Positions 6,198 through 14,209 of a stretch of 28,786 nt of DNA are shown one piece after another. The DNA comes from DAOSEC01 sp035362935. GTDB taxonomy: Bacteria; Bacillota_I; Bacilli_A; ML615J-28; CAG-313. Position 1 is the first letter of the stretch. Each line of letters opens with the position of its first letter. Both the position numbers and the translations under genes were made by a program. The notes under the pieces were generated by a model. The model was not told where the DNA came from, did not search any database, and saw nothing but the letters and a program-made list of their open reading frames with translations. Location: NCBI GenBank assembly GCA_035362935.1, contig DAOSEC010000021.1, forward strand, positions 1 through 28,786, given 5' to 3'.

Positions 6198-9005
6198 CTA
6201 AACGTTTTTGATCGCATCAATTGGTTTCATACGTGCAATCTTTCGTACCGGAATTAGACTCGCAATAAACGCTACCCCGCCACAAATCAAAGCAAGCAAG
6301 AAGATTTGACGAATACCAAAGGCAAATATCGTAATTGTCGTTTCGAGTTCAGCCTTCAAGGATACATTCGCAACAATCACAATGGTAATCGATAGAATCA
6401 TAGTAATTACAAAATCAATGGTTGAAATAATTAAACTTTCATTGAAAAAGATTCCAAACACATCACTACTTCTTGCTCCTATGGCACGTAAGATTCCAAT
6501 CTCTTTCTTCTTATACGTAATACTCAAACTAATAAAGTTTGCCATTAAAAGGGTTGAGAATGCAGCGAACACCACACTAATCCAAAAGAATATAGGTCTA
6601 ACAATATCTACAATAAAACGAACATTGTTAAGTTCTCCTGAAAATGGAGTAACACCAGTATAGCGATATCCACCTAGGTCTTTCTTTTCAAAGTATCGGA
6701 ATAATTCTAGATCAATCAATCGGTTGTTTGTAATCAAGAAATATACTGCTGATGGAGCGTTAACTTGTTCAAATAGCTCATCATAAAGTTCTTCTTCAAT
6801 CACGATCATACTATCGTATTTTGTATAATCAGGTAATACATCATCAATTACAATTCCTTTTACTACAAATGTGCGATCTTGAAAGTATTCAAACCCGCCT
6901 ATCCAACTAAATGTTTGCATCAGAATATTGGAACTTGTTTGAACAACCAAGGTATCAAACATACTCTTAATGACATTGTTATAAATTGCTAGTAATGCTG
7001 CGCCTGTAGGTTCACTGCCATGTGTTGTTTCATACTCACTCATCGCTTGATTGAAGGAAGTATCAAATGTCATCGAATCAATCATTCGCATAAAACTTGA
7101 TGTAATAACCACTTCGTTTCGTTCTAGGGTAGTAAATGCTGGAAGTGATCCCGTATAGATATCCATAGAAGAAGAAAACGATCTTAACTTCATAATTTGT
7201 GCATATCGGTTCGCTGATCCAACATTAGCACTTAGCGAATCTCCAAGTCGTTCGATATCAATTTCATTTGACATTAAAAAATATTGTTCGGCAAACCCCA
7301 CTTTTACAAAGATTTGACCAAGAAGGTATCTCCTAAGTTCATCAAATTTAGAAATGTAACGATAACTATCATCTTTTAATTCATTGACATCAAGCTTTTC
7401 TTTATAAAATTCAAGATTGGTGTTGGTATCAAGAACTGCAGTAATTTTAAATGTTTGCCCTCCAACCAACATATTCTTTCCAATCAATTGTTGGAATGTT
7501 GTAATGGCACCATAGTTTTTAAGACCATACTTCACAAAGTGTTCTGCCACAAAATCTGTGATTGCAATTTCTGTAAATAGGTTCGGGTAGTAACTATTTT
7601 CGAGTGGCATTAACGATAAGTTCAAATCACTTTCATCATTAAGTTCAATAAACCCTGTTGTGTTTTGCATATAGTAGTAACTGTAACCTTGTTCGCTCGT
7701 GTGGTAGGATTCACTTAGGTAAACTGGTTTTTGATAAAACTCAAACAGCGTAAGTTGTGGAAACTTGCTCGCAAAATTCGCTTTATCCTCACTGGTAAAG
7801 CTTGCTGGTCGCTCATAAGTATAGTCACTATATTGATCTTTTACCACATTTCTACGATAAATTGAAGCAATCTCAAAATTGTTATCATACATTGTTTGAA
7901 CTGAGTTAGCAGCGTAATCAAAGCTTGCTAACGTATCGGATAACGTAAAAAATGTAAACGCAATAACCGATAATAAAATTGTCATCACAAGTCTAAATTT
8001 TTTCGCTCTAAGCCCTGCAGCCCCCATTTTTAAAGAGTCTTTGTATGGTAGTTTTGACTTGATAACCTTAAAGTCATCTGGACCATAATCAATGTACTGA
8101 TTGGCTGCTTCGGCGGTTTGAATAAACCTACCCTTACCTACCTTCTTAGGTTGTTTATCTATTTCTAAGGTTAGGTTTGAATCGGCTGTAATCACAATGT
8201 CATTTTTGCTTGATTTTATCATCTTATTGATTATATCTAAATCTTCTGTTGTTAATTGATATCCTCGCTTAATGTGAACTATTTCATTGTTAATGATTTT
8301 AATTCCTTTGTGTTCGCCTTCAATACCGTGATCGGTTTTCTTGATATCACTAATAACTTTCCCATCGGATAATTCAATGATACGTGTTGCGTATTTTTCT
8401 GCTGATTCACGGTCATGTGAGACGATCAAGACTAATTTCTCTTCCCCTAGTTTTTGTAGGGTTTCAAATACTTGTTGTCCGGTTTTACTGTCAAGATTTC
8501 CAGTTGGTTCATCTGCCATAATGATATCAGGATTTTTTATCAATGCTCTTGCAATCGCAACACGTTGCTTTTGTCCACCTGATAGTTCATTCGGATTTCG
8601 ATTTCCTAACCCACCCAGATCCACTTTTTCTAATAAAGCGTTGATTGCATTTTCATCAGCTTCTTTTCGTTGTAGTTGCAGCGCAATCCCTAAATTCTTC
8701 GCTACGGAAAAGTCATCTAAAATATTATAGTCTTGAAAAATAAAACCAACATATGTATTACGATAGGAGTCGAAATCTTGTGCTCTAAAGTGTTTGCTTG
8801 ATTTCCCTTTGATGATGATTTCTCCTTCATCATAAGCATCTAGTCCGCCAAGCACGTTTAGGAGAGTAGATTTTCCGCTTCCACTTTTACCTAGAATAAA
8901 GACAACCCCTTTTTCTTCAAATCGTAAATCGATGCCATCTAGTGCCCGTACGAGCGTTCCTTTTTTTGACTTATATACTTTAACGAGTCCTTTTGTTTCA
9001 AACAT
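6198..9005 (-). CDS. MacB/FtsX-type ABC transporter, ATPase and permease fused
   Basis: A 935-residue membrane protein joining an ATPase to an FtsX-like permease. The ATPase has Walker A GKSGSGKST (39-47), signature LSGGQKQR (141-148), Walker B IIMADE (161-166) and the H-loop His197. A linker of about 105 residues (225-330) follows. Then come transmembrane segment 1 (about 338-356), an extracytoplasmic domain of about 440 residues, and three more segments (about 804-829, 853-879, 896-918) ending in PIDAIKNV. The family (type VII, mechanotransmission) usually expels peptides or lipoproteins, or drives envelope events, rather than importing nutrients; the substrate is unknown. ATG 9005 is chosen because GTG 9014 is part of the AGGTG ribosome site. 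No partner gene is adjacent, so it may work as a homodimer. Confidence 0.9.
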   Translation of the reverse strand: MFETKGLVKVYKSKKGTLVRALDGIDLRFEEKGVVFILGKSGSGKSTLLNVLGGLDAYDEGEIIIKGKSSKHFRAQDFDSYRNTYVGFIFQDYNILDDFSVAKNLGIALQLQRKEADENAINALLEKVDLGGLGNRNPNELSGGQKQRVAIARALIKNPDIIMADEPTGNLDSKTGQQVFETLQKLGEEKLVLIVSHDRESAEKYATRIIELSDGKVISDIKKTDHGIEGEHKGIKIINNEIVHIKRGYQLTTEDLDIINKMIKSSKNDIVITADSNLTLEIDKQPKKVGKGRFIQTAEAANQYIDYGPDDFKVIKSKLPYKDSLKMGAAGLRAKKFRLVMTILLSVIAFTFFTLSDTLASFDYAANSVQTMYDNNFEIASIYRRNVVKDQYSDYTYERPASFTSEDKANFASKFPQLTLFEFYQKPVYLSESYHTSEQGYSYYYMQNTTGFIELNDESDLNLSLMPLENSYYPNLFTEIAITDFVAEHFVKYGLKNYGAITTFQQLIGKNMLVGGQTFKITAVLDTNTNLEFYKEKLDVNELKDDSYRYISKFDELRRYLLGQIFVKVGFAEQYFLMSNEIDIERLGDSLSANVGSANRYAQIMKLRSFSSSMDIYTGSLPAFTTLERNEVVITSSFMRMIDSMTFDTSFNQAMSEYETTHGSEPTGAALLAIYNNVIKSMFDTLVVQTSSNILMQTFSWIGGFEYFQDRTFVVKGIVIDDVLPDYTKYDSMIVIEEELYDELFEQVNAPSAVYFLITNNRLIDLELFRYFEKKDLGGYRYTGVTPFSGELNNVRFIVDIVRPIFFWISVVFAAFSTLLMANFISLSITYKKKEIGILRAIGARSSDVFGIFFNESLIISTIDFVITMILSITIVIVANVSLKAELETTITIFAFGIRQIFLLALICGGVAFIASLIPVRKIARMKPIDAIKNV

Positions 9006-9040
9006 TTTTTTCACCTCATGCAGCGTTATACTGATACACT

Positions 9041-9069
9041 ATTTTACCATTTATAACAATCAAATTCAA
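9041..9069 (-). promoter_or_regulatory. Promoter of the ABC transporter gene
   Basis: On the minus strand, TTGAAT (9069-9064), a 17-base spacer and TAAAAT (9046-9041), with an extended -10 TGG. The leader is about 30 bases. Confidence 0.65.
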
Positions 9070-9073
9070 CAAC

Positions 9074-9120
9074 AATCATAAAAGGGTGGACGAAAACAAA
9101 TCATAAAAGGGTGGACGAAA
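9074..9120. repeat. Tandem duplication, two 22-base copies with period 25
   Basis: Identical 22-base copies at 9074-9095 and 9099-9120 are separated by three bases. The second copy supplies one arm of the rbfA terminator hairpin; the first repeats that arm further downstream of the terminator. Confidence 0.9.
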
Positions 9121-9128
9121 CCACCCTT
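9099..9128 (-). terminator. Terminator of the rimP-rbfA operon
   Basis: On the minus strand, an 8-bp GC-rich perfect stem (9128-9121 with 9114-9107), a six-base loop and a U-rich tail. It lies nine bases after the rbfA stop. Confidence 0.8.
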
Positions 9129-9136
9129 CTAATCTA

Positions 9137-9475
9137 CTATTTATTGATATCTGTTAAAATAGACTCAATTTTGTTTCCATATTCTAAGGAATCATCTAAT
9201 TTGAATCGTAAGTCCGGAATCTTTCTAATATCAAGTTTTTTGCTTAACTCTGTTTTTAAGAATCCTTTTGCAGATTCAAGTGCAGTCTGTGCTGCTTTTT
9301 CTTCTAAGTGTTCTTTTCTCACTGTAAAACTAATCGTAGCTAGTGATCCATCGTTTGTTAGTTTTACTCTTGTGACTGTAATGTGTTTTAATCGTTCATC
9401 TCTAGACTCAAGTAAGAAAATCATACTTAATTCTCTTTCTATAATCTTTTCAATTCGTTCAATTCGAAACGCCAT
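9137..9475 (-). CDS. rbfA: Ribosome-binding factor A
   Basis: RbfA is a small KH-type protein that binds the immature 30S subunit and helps finish 16S rRNA 5'-end maturation, notably in the cold. The 112 residues match the family in length and pattern: N-terminal FRIERIEKIIERELS, the central VTRVKLTNDGSLATISFTV strand region, and the closing helix followed by DLRFKLDDSLEYG. It is last in the operon, 18 bases after infB, with an AGAGGTG site. The truB and ribF genes that often follow rbfA in Bacillota are absent here; a terminator comes instead. Confidence 0.93.
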   Translation of the reverse strand: MAFRIERIEKIIERELSMIFLLESRDERLKHITVTRVKLTNDGSLATISFTVRKEHLEEKAAQTALESAKGFLKTELSKKLDIRKIPDLRFKLDDSLEYGNKIESILTDINK

Positions 9476-9493
9476 ACGTTACACCTCTTTCTT

Positions 9494-11770
9494 TTATAGT
9501 TTTTGTTCCACTTCAACCATAGTGAAGCATTCAATGATGTCCCCAACTTTTAAGTCGTTATAGTTTTCGATGGTGATACCACATTCAAACCCTGTACGAA
9601 CTTCCTTCGCATCATCTTTGAATCGCTTTAATGAAGACATCTTACCGTTAAAAATAACGACATTTTGTCTAATTAAACGGATACTTGTGTTACGTTGCAT
9701 TACACCACTAATGACGTAGCATCCTGCAATTGTCCCCACTTTCGAAACCTTATATAGTTCTCTTACTTCTGCTTGTCCTAATACTTTTTCGGCAAATACA
9801 GGGTCAAGCATTCCTTTGGTTGCTGCTTCAATATCTTCGATTAATTTGTATATAATATCATACAAACGAATCTCTACCCCTTTTTCTTCTGCAAACTCAG
9901 TTACAGCTGCGGAAGGACGGATATTAAATCCAATGACGATAGCATTTGATGCAAGAGCAAGGTTGATATCTGTTTCATTGATTGCTCCTACACGAGCACT
10001 GATGATGTTAATCTTTGTTCCTTTGATGTCAATTTTTTCAATGGATCCTTTTAAAGCTTCAATCGATCCTTGCACATCCCCTTTGACAATGATGTTTAAC
10101 TCTTTTAATGCATCATCGCTCATTTGACCAAATAGATCTCCAAGAGACACCGGTTTTCCAATGCCTTTGTCTTCACTAAATTTACGATATGCACGAGTTG
10201 CTGCTGTTTCTCTTGCTAATTTTTCATCTTTTAAAATCATAAATCGGTCTCCCGCAAACGGAACCTCAGATAACCCTGTAATTTCAACTGGTTTTGATGG
10301 TCCTGCAACGGTCACTAAGCGACCTGTCTCATCCTGCATTGCACGAATCTTACCATACGTGTTACCAACAACGATAATATCTCCAACACGGATGGCTCCA
10401 TTTTGAACAAGTAAAGTAGCAACTGGCCCGCGCCCCTTATCAAGTTTTGCCTCGACCACAGTACCAACACCAAGACGATTTGGATTTGCACGATAGTTTT
10501 CCATTTCACTAACGAATAAGACCATTTCAAGTAAATCATCGACACCCTTACCAGTTAATGCTGATACATAAGCAAATAATGTACTTCCACCCCATTCTTC
10601 TGGAACAAGGCTAAATTCAAGTAACTCTTGTTTAATGCGATCTAGATTGATATCTCGTTTGTCCATTTTATTAACAGCTACAATGATTGGAACCTTTGCT
10701 GCTTGAGCATGTTCAATTGCTTCTTTTGTTTGAGGCATTACACCATCATCAGCAGCAACAACCAAAATTACAATATCTGTGATTTGTGCACCACGTGCTC
10801 TCATTTCAGTAAATACCGCATGTCCTGGAGTATCAACGAATGTTATTTTCTTTCCGTTTTTCTCTACTTGGTATGCCCCAATATGTTGAGTAATTCCACC
10901 TGCTTCTCCGGATACAACTTTTGAATTACGAATCGTATCGAGTAATGTTGTTTTACCGTGGTCAACATGTCCCATGATTGTTACAATTGGTGGACGTTCT
11001 ACTAACTCTTTTTCAGTATCAACAATCTCAATGTCTTCAAATCTTGTTAAGTCAGTTGACACTTTATCTTGGACTTCAAATCCATATTCTAAGGCCAATA
11101 ATTCAACTACATCACGGTCTAACACATTAGTTGCACCTGCCATAATTTTCATTTGAACAAACAATGTCTTAACGACATCTTTAACTGGTTGTTTGAGTGA
11201 TTCAGCGATTTGAGCCACTGTCATTCCTGGTTCGAAAACTAGGATGGATGCATCAATCTTCACTTGTTGTTTGGTTGGGATGTTGCTTGTACGATGTTCG
11301 ATTTCCTTTTCCTTGTCTTTCTTAATATTTTTTTTGCGCTTAACTTTGGCAGTTTCAACATATTGTTCGTAGACATCTTCGACTTCTCCACTTAAATCAA
11401 TTGGTTTGGTGTCATCGTCTTCGTTATATATGATTGGTTCTGCCACTGGTTGTGTCTTGGATGAAGGCGTTTTTTCAACAGCTTCAACTACTATCTTTTG
11501 CTTCGAAACCTCAACAACCGGTTTGGTTTCTGTTACGGGTTCTTTGGTAATTTCTTGTTCAATGATAACAACTTCTTCTTTTACCGGTTTTGTTGGTGCT
11601 GGTTTTGCAGTCTTAAAAGGAAAAGGTATATTATATCTTTTCGCTAACTTTTTTTGGACATCCTTTTCGATGTCTGTGTCTTCATCTGCTTTAATTCCAA
11701 CATTGCTAAGCAATGTGATTAAAACATTGACATCTTCTTTCAATATTACTGCTAACTCTTTAACCTTCAT
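9494..11770 (-). CDS. infB: Translation initiation factor IF-2
   Basis: IF-2 is the GTPase that brings formyl-methionyl-tRNA to the 30S subunit and promotes subunit joining. From ATG 11770 it has 758 residues: a short IF2-N domain (MKVKELAV...), a charged, Pro/Val/Thr-rich linker (about 55-165), a second IF2-N-like segment (about 170-230), the G domain with GHVDHGKT (267-274), DTPGH and NKMD, and the C-terminal beta-barrel and tRNA-binding domains. GTG 11779 is rejected as a start because it is the GGTG of the ribosome site. The start overlaps the end of the L7Ae-like gene by 11 bases, which suggests translational coupling. Confidence 0.97.
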   Translation of the reverse strand: MKVKELAVILKEDVNVLITLLSNVGIKADEDTDIEKDVQKKLAKRYNIPFPFKTAKPAPTKPVKEEVVIIEQEITKEPVTETKPVVEVSKQKIVVEAVEKTPSSKTQPVAEPIIYNEDDDTKPIDLSGEVEDVYEQYVETAKVKRKKNIKKDKEKEIEHRTSNIPTKQQVKIDASILVFEPGMTVAQIAESLKQPVKDVVKTLFVQMKIMAGATNVLDRDVVELLALEYGFEVQDKVSTDLTRFEDIEIVDTEKELVERPPIVTIMGHVDHGKTTLLDTIRNSKVVSGEAGGITQHIGAYQVEKNGKKITFVDTPGHAVFTEMRARGAQITDIVILVVAADDGVMPQTKEAIEHAQAAKVPIIVAVNKMDKRDINLDRIKQELLEFSLVPEEWGGSTLFAYVSALTGKGVDDLLEMVLFVSEMENYRANPNRLGVGTVVEAKLDKGRGPVATLLVQNGAIRVGDIIVVGNTYGKIRAMQDETGRLVTVAGPSKPVEITGLSEVPFAGDRFMILKDEKLARETAATRAYRKFSEDKGIGKPVSLGDLFGQMSDDALKELNIIVKGDVQGSIEALKGSIEKIDIKGTKINIISARVGAINETDINLALASNAIVIGFNIRPSAAVTEFAEEKGVEIRLYDIIYKLIEDIEAATKGMLDPVFAEKVLGQAEVRELYKVSKVGTIAGCYVISGVMQRNTSIRLIRQNVVIFNGKMSSLKRFKDDAKEVRTGFECGITIENYNDLKVGDIIECFTMVEVEQKL

Positions 11771-12086
11771 ATCGGTCACCTCTTTCTATATAGCCCAAAA
11801 TCAATTTTGTAAATCCTTCGTCACAGATTGCGATTGCTTTTCTATGAAGTTTCCCGATTGATTTCGACAATTCCTCCGCATTAAATAATTCGATGATTTG
11901 AACACCATAAAAGAATGCTTTCTTCTCAAACTTATCTTTTGCTTGAATCGATGCATCACTTGCTAAAAAGATTAATTTGGTTTGATTGTTTTGCATTGCA
12001 TGAATTACGGCATCTTCTCCAGATACAAGTTTTCCTGCTTTTAAAGCAAGTCCAAGACTATTCAGAACTTTTTGTTTGTTTTGCAC
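11760..12086 (-). CDS. ylxQ: L7Ae/L30e-family RNA-binding protein, YlxQ-like
   Basis: A protein of about 108 residues of the L7Ae family, which recognises kink-turn RNA; YlxQ is conserved between nusA and infB in Bacillota, but its exact role is unsettled. The pattern LGLALKAGKLVSGEDAV, then KLIFLASDAS, then a central kink-turn-contact region, matches the family. The start is uncertain: GTG 12086 is used here, but TTG 12092 sits four bases from AGGA and is equally possible. Either start overlaps the upstream ylxR gene by about 30 bases, and the 3' end overlaps infB. Confidence 0.85.
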   Translation of the reverse strand: MQNKQKVLNSLGLALKAGKLVSGEDAVIHAMQNNQTKLIFLASDASIQAKDKFEKKAFFYGVQIIELFNAEELSKSIGKLHRKAIAICDEGFTKLILGYIERGDRYEG

Positions 12087-12348
12087 TATCAATCAATCCT
12101 ATCAATTCATCATATATGGTATCTGGAACAGCAACTTCTAAATGTCGGTCAAGTGCTTTTTTCTTTTTTGCGCCTAGAATTGCTGTTTTGTTTTTGCTTA
12201 CATACGCTCCTCGGCCCTTGGCTTTTCCTGTTTTATCCACGAGTACATTTCCATCTGGGTCGCGCACAACTCGAAACATCTCAGATTTGGGATGTTGTTC
12301 GTTTGTGACTACACATTTTCTTAAAGGGATTTTCTTGGGTTTTAACAT
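12058..12348 (-). CDS. ylxR: YlxR-family RNA-binding protein (RnpM type)
   Basis: A basic 96-residue protein of the YlxR family, always found in nusA-infB operons; the B. subtilis member has been reported to bind and modulate RNase P. Diagnostic features are PLRKCVVTNE at the N terminus, FRVVRDPDGNVLVD, and GRGAYV at about residue 46, followed by a Lys-rich helix (KKKKALDRH). The ribosome site AAGGGGG precedes ATG 12348 at good spacing, 15 bases after the nusA stop. Confidence 0.9.
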   Translation of the reverse strand: MLKPKKIPLRKCVVTNEQHPKSEMFRVVRDPDGNVLVDKTGKAKGRGAYVSKNKTAILGAKKKKALDRHLEVAVPDTIYDELIGLIDSAKQTKSSE

Positions 12349-12363
12349 AAGTGTACCCCCTTA

Positions 12364-13455
12364 TTAATAACTATTCACATTTGGTGTAAACTTGATGCCT
12401 TCTCTTATTGCTGTAGATTCATCTTTAATATCAATTTTCCACCCGGTTGCATACGATGCCAATTTTGCATTTTGTCCACCGCGTCCAATTGCGAGTGAGA
12501 ATTGATCATCTGGAACAATGACAACGGATGTCTTTTCTTTTTCATTCGCAATGACCGAAATTGCTCTTGCAGGAGTCAATGCTTCTGCAATCAAATCTAC
12601 CGCATTCATCTTCCACGTGAAGATATCAATACGTTCGTTGTTTAATGCCTCATTGATTAACTTAATACGAGACCCTTGCATACCAACGCATGCTCCTTTT
12701 GGATCAACGGTTTCGCTATTTGACATAACTCCAACCTTGGTTCTAGAACCAGCATCTCTTGCAATCGCCATGATTTCAACTTCACCGCTTGCGATTTCTG
12801 GAATTGTCAATTCAAACAAACGTTTCACAATGTCTCTAGTTGCTCTTGAAACAAATACTTTTGGCCCTTTTCCAGTTTTTTCTACACGAGTGATATAAAC
12901 TTTTACGTCTTGACCTTCAAATAGATTTTCACCAGGAATGCATTCTTTTGCCGGCATAAAAGACTCAGTATTCATCCCCATATTAAAGGTGACATAATCG
13001 TCGGTTACCTTATTTACTTTTACAGTGATAATCTCATTTTCACGTTCTTTAAAGAACTCATAAGATTTTTCACGTTCTAAGTCTTTTAACCCTTGAGTGA
13101 ATACTTGTTTAAAAATAGATGCCGGTTTTCTTCCAAGTTCTGTGTCTAGGTTAATTTCTCTACGAATAACTGAACCAACTCGAACTCGTTCTTTTTGTAA
13201 TTTAGCGTCTTCTAACAAGATTTGTCCTTTTGGGCCGGTTGGATCAATTTCCTCTACGACTGTTTTTTCTTCATAGACTCTAATCTTTTTCTTATCGTTT
13301 TGAAAATCTACGATGATTTCTCCTGTAAATGGAGGTTCTGCGTTACGACAAGCTGCCCCAACGGCTAGTTCTACTTTTTCAAGGATTTCATCAATATTTA
13401 ACCCGCGTTCAAATGCAATCGCCTCTAACGCGTCAAAAAAATTCTTACTTATCAT
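12364..13455 (-). CDS. nusA: Transcription factor NusA
   Basis: NusA binds RNA polymerase and nascent RNA and tunes pausing, intrinsic termination and antitermination. The 363 residues are the compact Gram-positive form: an N-terminal polymerase-binding domain (1-125), S1 domain (about 130-200), and KH1/KH2 with ETVDPKGACVGMQG and AIGRGGQNAKLASYATGW. It lacks the acidic C-terminal repeats of E. coli NusA. AGGAGG lies 11 bases before ATG 13455 and overlaps the rimP stop. The operon leader carries a terminator-like hairpin that NusA itself may act on. Confidence 0.97.
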   Translation of the reverse strand: MISKNFFDALEAIAFERGLNIDEILEKVELAVGAACRNAEPPFTGEIIVDFQNDKKKIRVYEEKTVVEEIDPTGPKGQILLEDAKLQKERVRVGSVIRREINLDTELGRKPASIFKQVFTQGLKDLEREKSYEFFKERENEIITVKVNKVTDDYVTFNMGMNTESFMPAKECIPGENLFEGQDVKVYITRVEKTGKGPKVFVSRATRDIVKRLFELTIPEIASGEVEIMAIARDAGSRTKVGVMSNSETVDPKGACVGMQGSRIKLINEALNNERIDIFTWKMNAVDLIAEALTPARAISVIANEKEKTSVVIVPDDQFSLAIGRGGQNAKLASYATGWKIDIKDESTAIREGIKFTPNVNSY

Positions 13456-13470
13456 TTTTGATTATACCTC

Positions 13471-13938
13471 CTAAAATTGAATGGCTGTTCGAATGACAGC
13501 TATTTTTTCATATGGAATGTTTACTTCTTTTATAAACTGTCTATCTTTACCGTTTATTGTCAATATATTATCTTCAAAGGATACGATTGTTCCATACCAT
13601 TCTTTGTGCTTCATTACTGCTTCATATGTCTTAATGTAGACATAGGTTCCAATATGATCGATGATTGCTTGTTTTGTTTTGAGAGGTTTTTCAATACCAG
13701 GAGAGCATACTTCTAAATAATACTCTTCTTCAATGGGATCCAAAACATCTAGTCGCTCACTAAGAAGTTCATTCAGTTTTGCAGAATCATCAATGTCTAA
13801 ACCACTATCTTTATCCGCCACCACTCTCAGTATTTTTATTCCGTTTTCTTTTACATATTCCACTTCTTCGATCGTCAAACCAAGCGGAGTTGCAAGTTTT
13901 ACGGCTTCTTCAAATATTAGTTTTTCTAAGTCTTTCAT
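13471..13938 (-). CDS. rimP: Ribosome maturation factor RimP
   Basis: RimP helps assemble the 30S subunit, acting early on the central pseudoknot and S12 region. The 155 residues show the two-domain family pattern: LGLTIEEVEYVKENG, then DIDDSAKLNELLSERLD, then the conserved YYLEVCSPGIEKPL, and a C-terminal SH3-like Sm fold. ATG 13938 is preferred over ATG 13953, because GGAGGG lies between the two at ideal distance for the former. It is first in the operon, 15 bases before nusA. Confidence 0.93.
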   Translation of the reverse strand: MKDLEKLIFEEAVKLATPLGLTIEEVEYVKENGIKILRVVADKDSGLDIDDSAKLNELLSERLDVLDPIEEEYYLEVCSPGIEKPLKTKQAIIDHIGTYVYIKTYEAVMKHKEWYGTIVSFEDNILTINGKDRQFIKEVNIPYEKIAVIRTAIQF

Positions 13939-13958
13939 AGACCCTCCTACCATAAAAA

Positions 13959-13984
13959 CAAGTGAGATTGTTTCAATCTCACTC
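13959..13984 (-). promoter_or_regulatory. Terminator-like hairpin in the rimP-nusA operon leader
   Basis: A perfect 10-bp stem (13983-13974 with 13970-13961 on the minus strand), an AAA loop and then UGUUUUUA, just upstream of the rimP ribosome site. It lies inside the predicted leader, about 20 bases after the start of transcription, so it would attenuate the operon rather than end another gene. Confidence 0.7.
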
Positions 13985-14008
13985 GTCAGTTGCTATCATA
14001 CACATAGT

Positions 14009-14037
14009 ATTCTATCATACTAACCTTCATAAGTCAA
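14009..14037 (-). promoter_or_regulatory. Promoter of the rimP-nusA-infB operon
   Basis: On the minus strand, TTGACT (14037-14032), a 17-base spacer and TAGAAT (14014-14009). The leader runs about 65 bases to ATG 13938. Confidence 0.75.
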
Positions 14038-14039
14038 GC

Positions 14040-14092
14040 AATTGAGTAGGCAGCTTCGTAAACTGAATTGAGTAGGCAGCTTCGTAAACTGA
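14040..14092. repeat. Perfect tandem duplication, period 26
   Basis: The 26-base unit at 14041-14066 is repeated exactly at 14067-14092, with one further matching base on each side. It begins two bases beyond the rimP -35 box and ends at a palindrome (14089-14104). Confidence 0.93.
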
Positions 14093-14104
14093 AAATGTTT
14101 TCAG
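14089..14104. promoter_or_regulatory. 16-base dyad, possible operator
   Basis: CTGAAAA-TG-TTTTCAG is a perfect inverted repeat with 7-base arms. It lies between the divergent rimP and kinase promoters, 40 bases upstream of the kinase -35. It could be a repressor or activator site; no regulator is identified. Confidence 0.35.
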
Positions 14105-14143
14105 CCAATCCCTATCTATAGAACAAGAAACAACGGATTTAAC

Positions 14144-14171
14144 TTGCAAATATACATTTTTTTGATAAAAT
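14144..14171 (+). promoter_or_regulatory. Promoter of the TGS-kinase gene
   Basis: TTGCAA (14144-14149), a 16-base spacer and TAAAAT (14166-14171). The leader is about 30 bases. Confidence 0.6.
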
Positions 14172-14209
14172 AATACTACATTGATTCATTAACGAAAGGG
14201 GCATTGTTT

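Noticed and set aside
8341..8730. Open frame of 129 codons on the plus strand inside the ABC transporter gene
   Set aside because: It is antisense to the conserved ATPase domain, has no ribosome site and no family pattern; it is a by-product of codon bias on the other strand.
9074..9120. Short direct repeats as a CRISPR array
   Set aside because: There are only two copies, three bases apart, with no spacers or cas genes; the same holds for 14040-14092.
9111..9563. Open frame of 150 codons on the plus strand over rbfA
   Set aside because: It begins in the terminator duplication and is antisense to a well-conserved gene.
11406..11861. Open frame of 151 codons on the plus strand over infB
   Set aside because: It is antisense to the Pro/Thr-rich linker of IF-2 and reads as low-complexity Ser/Thr; there is no start signal.
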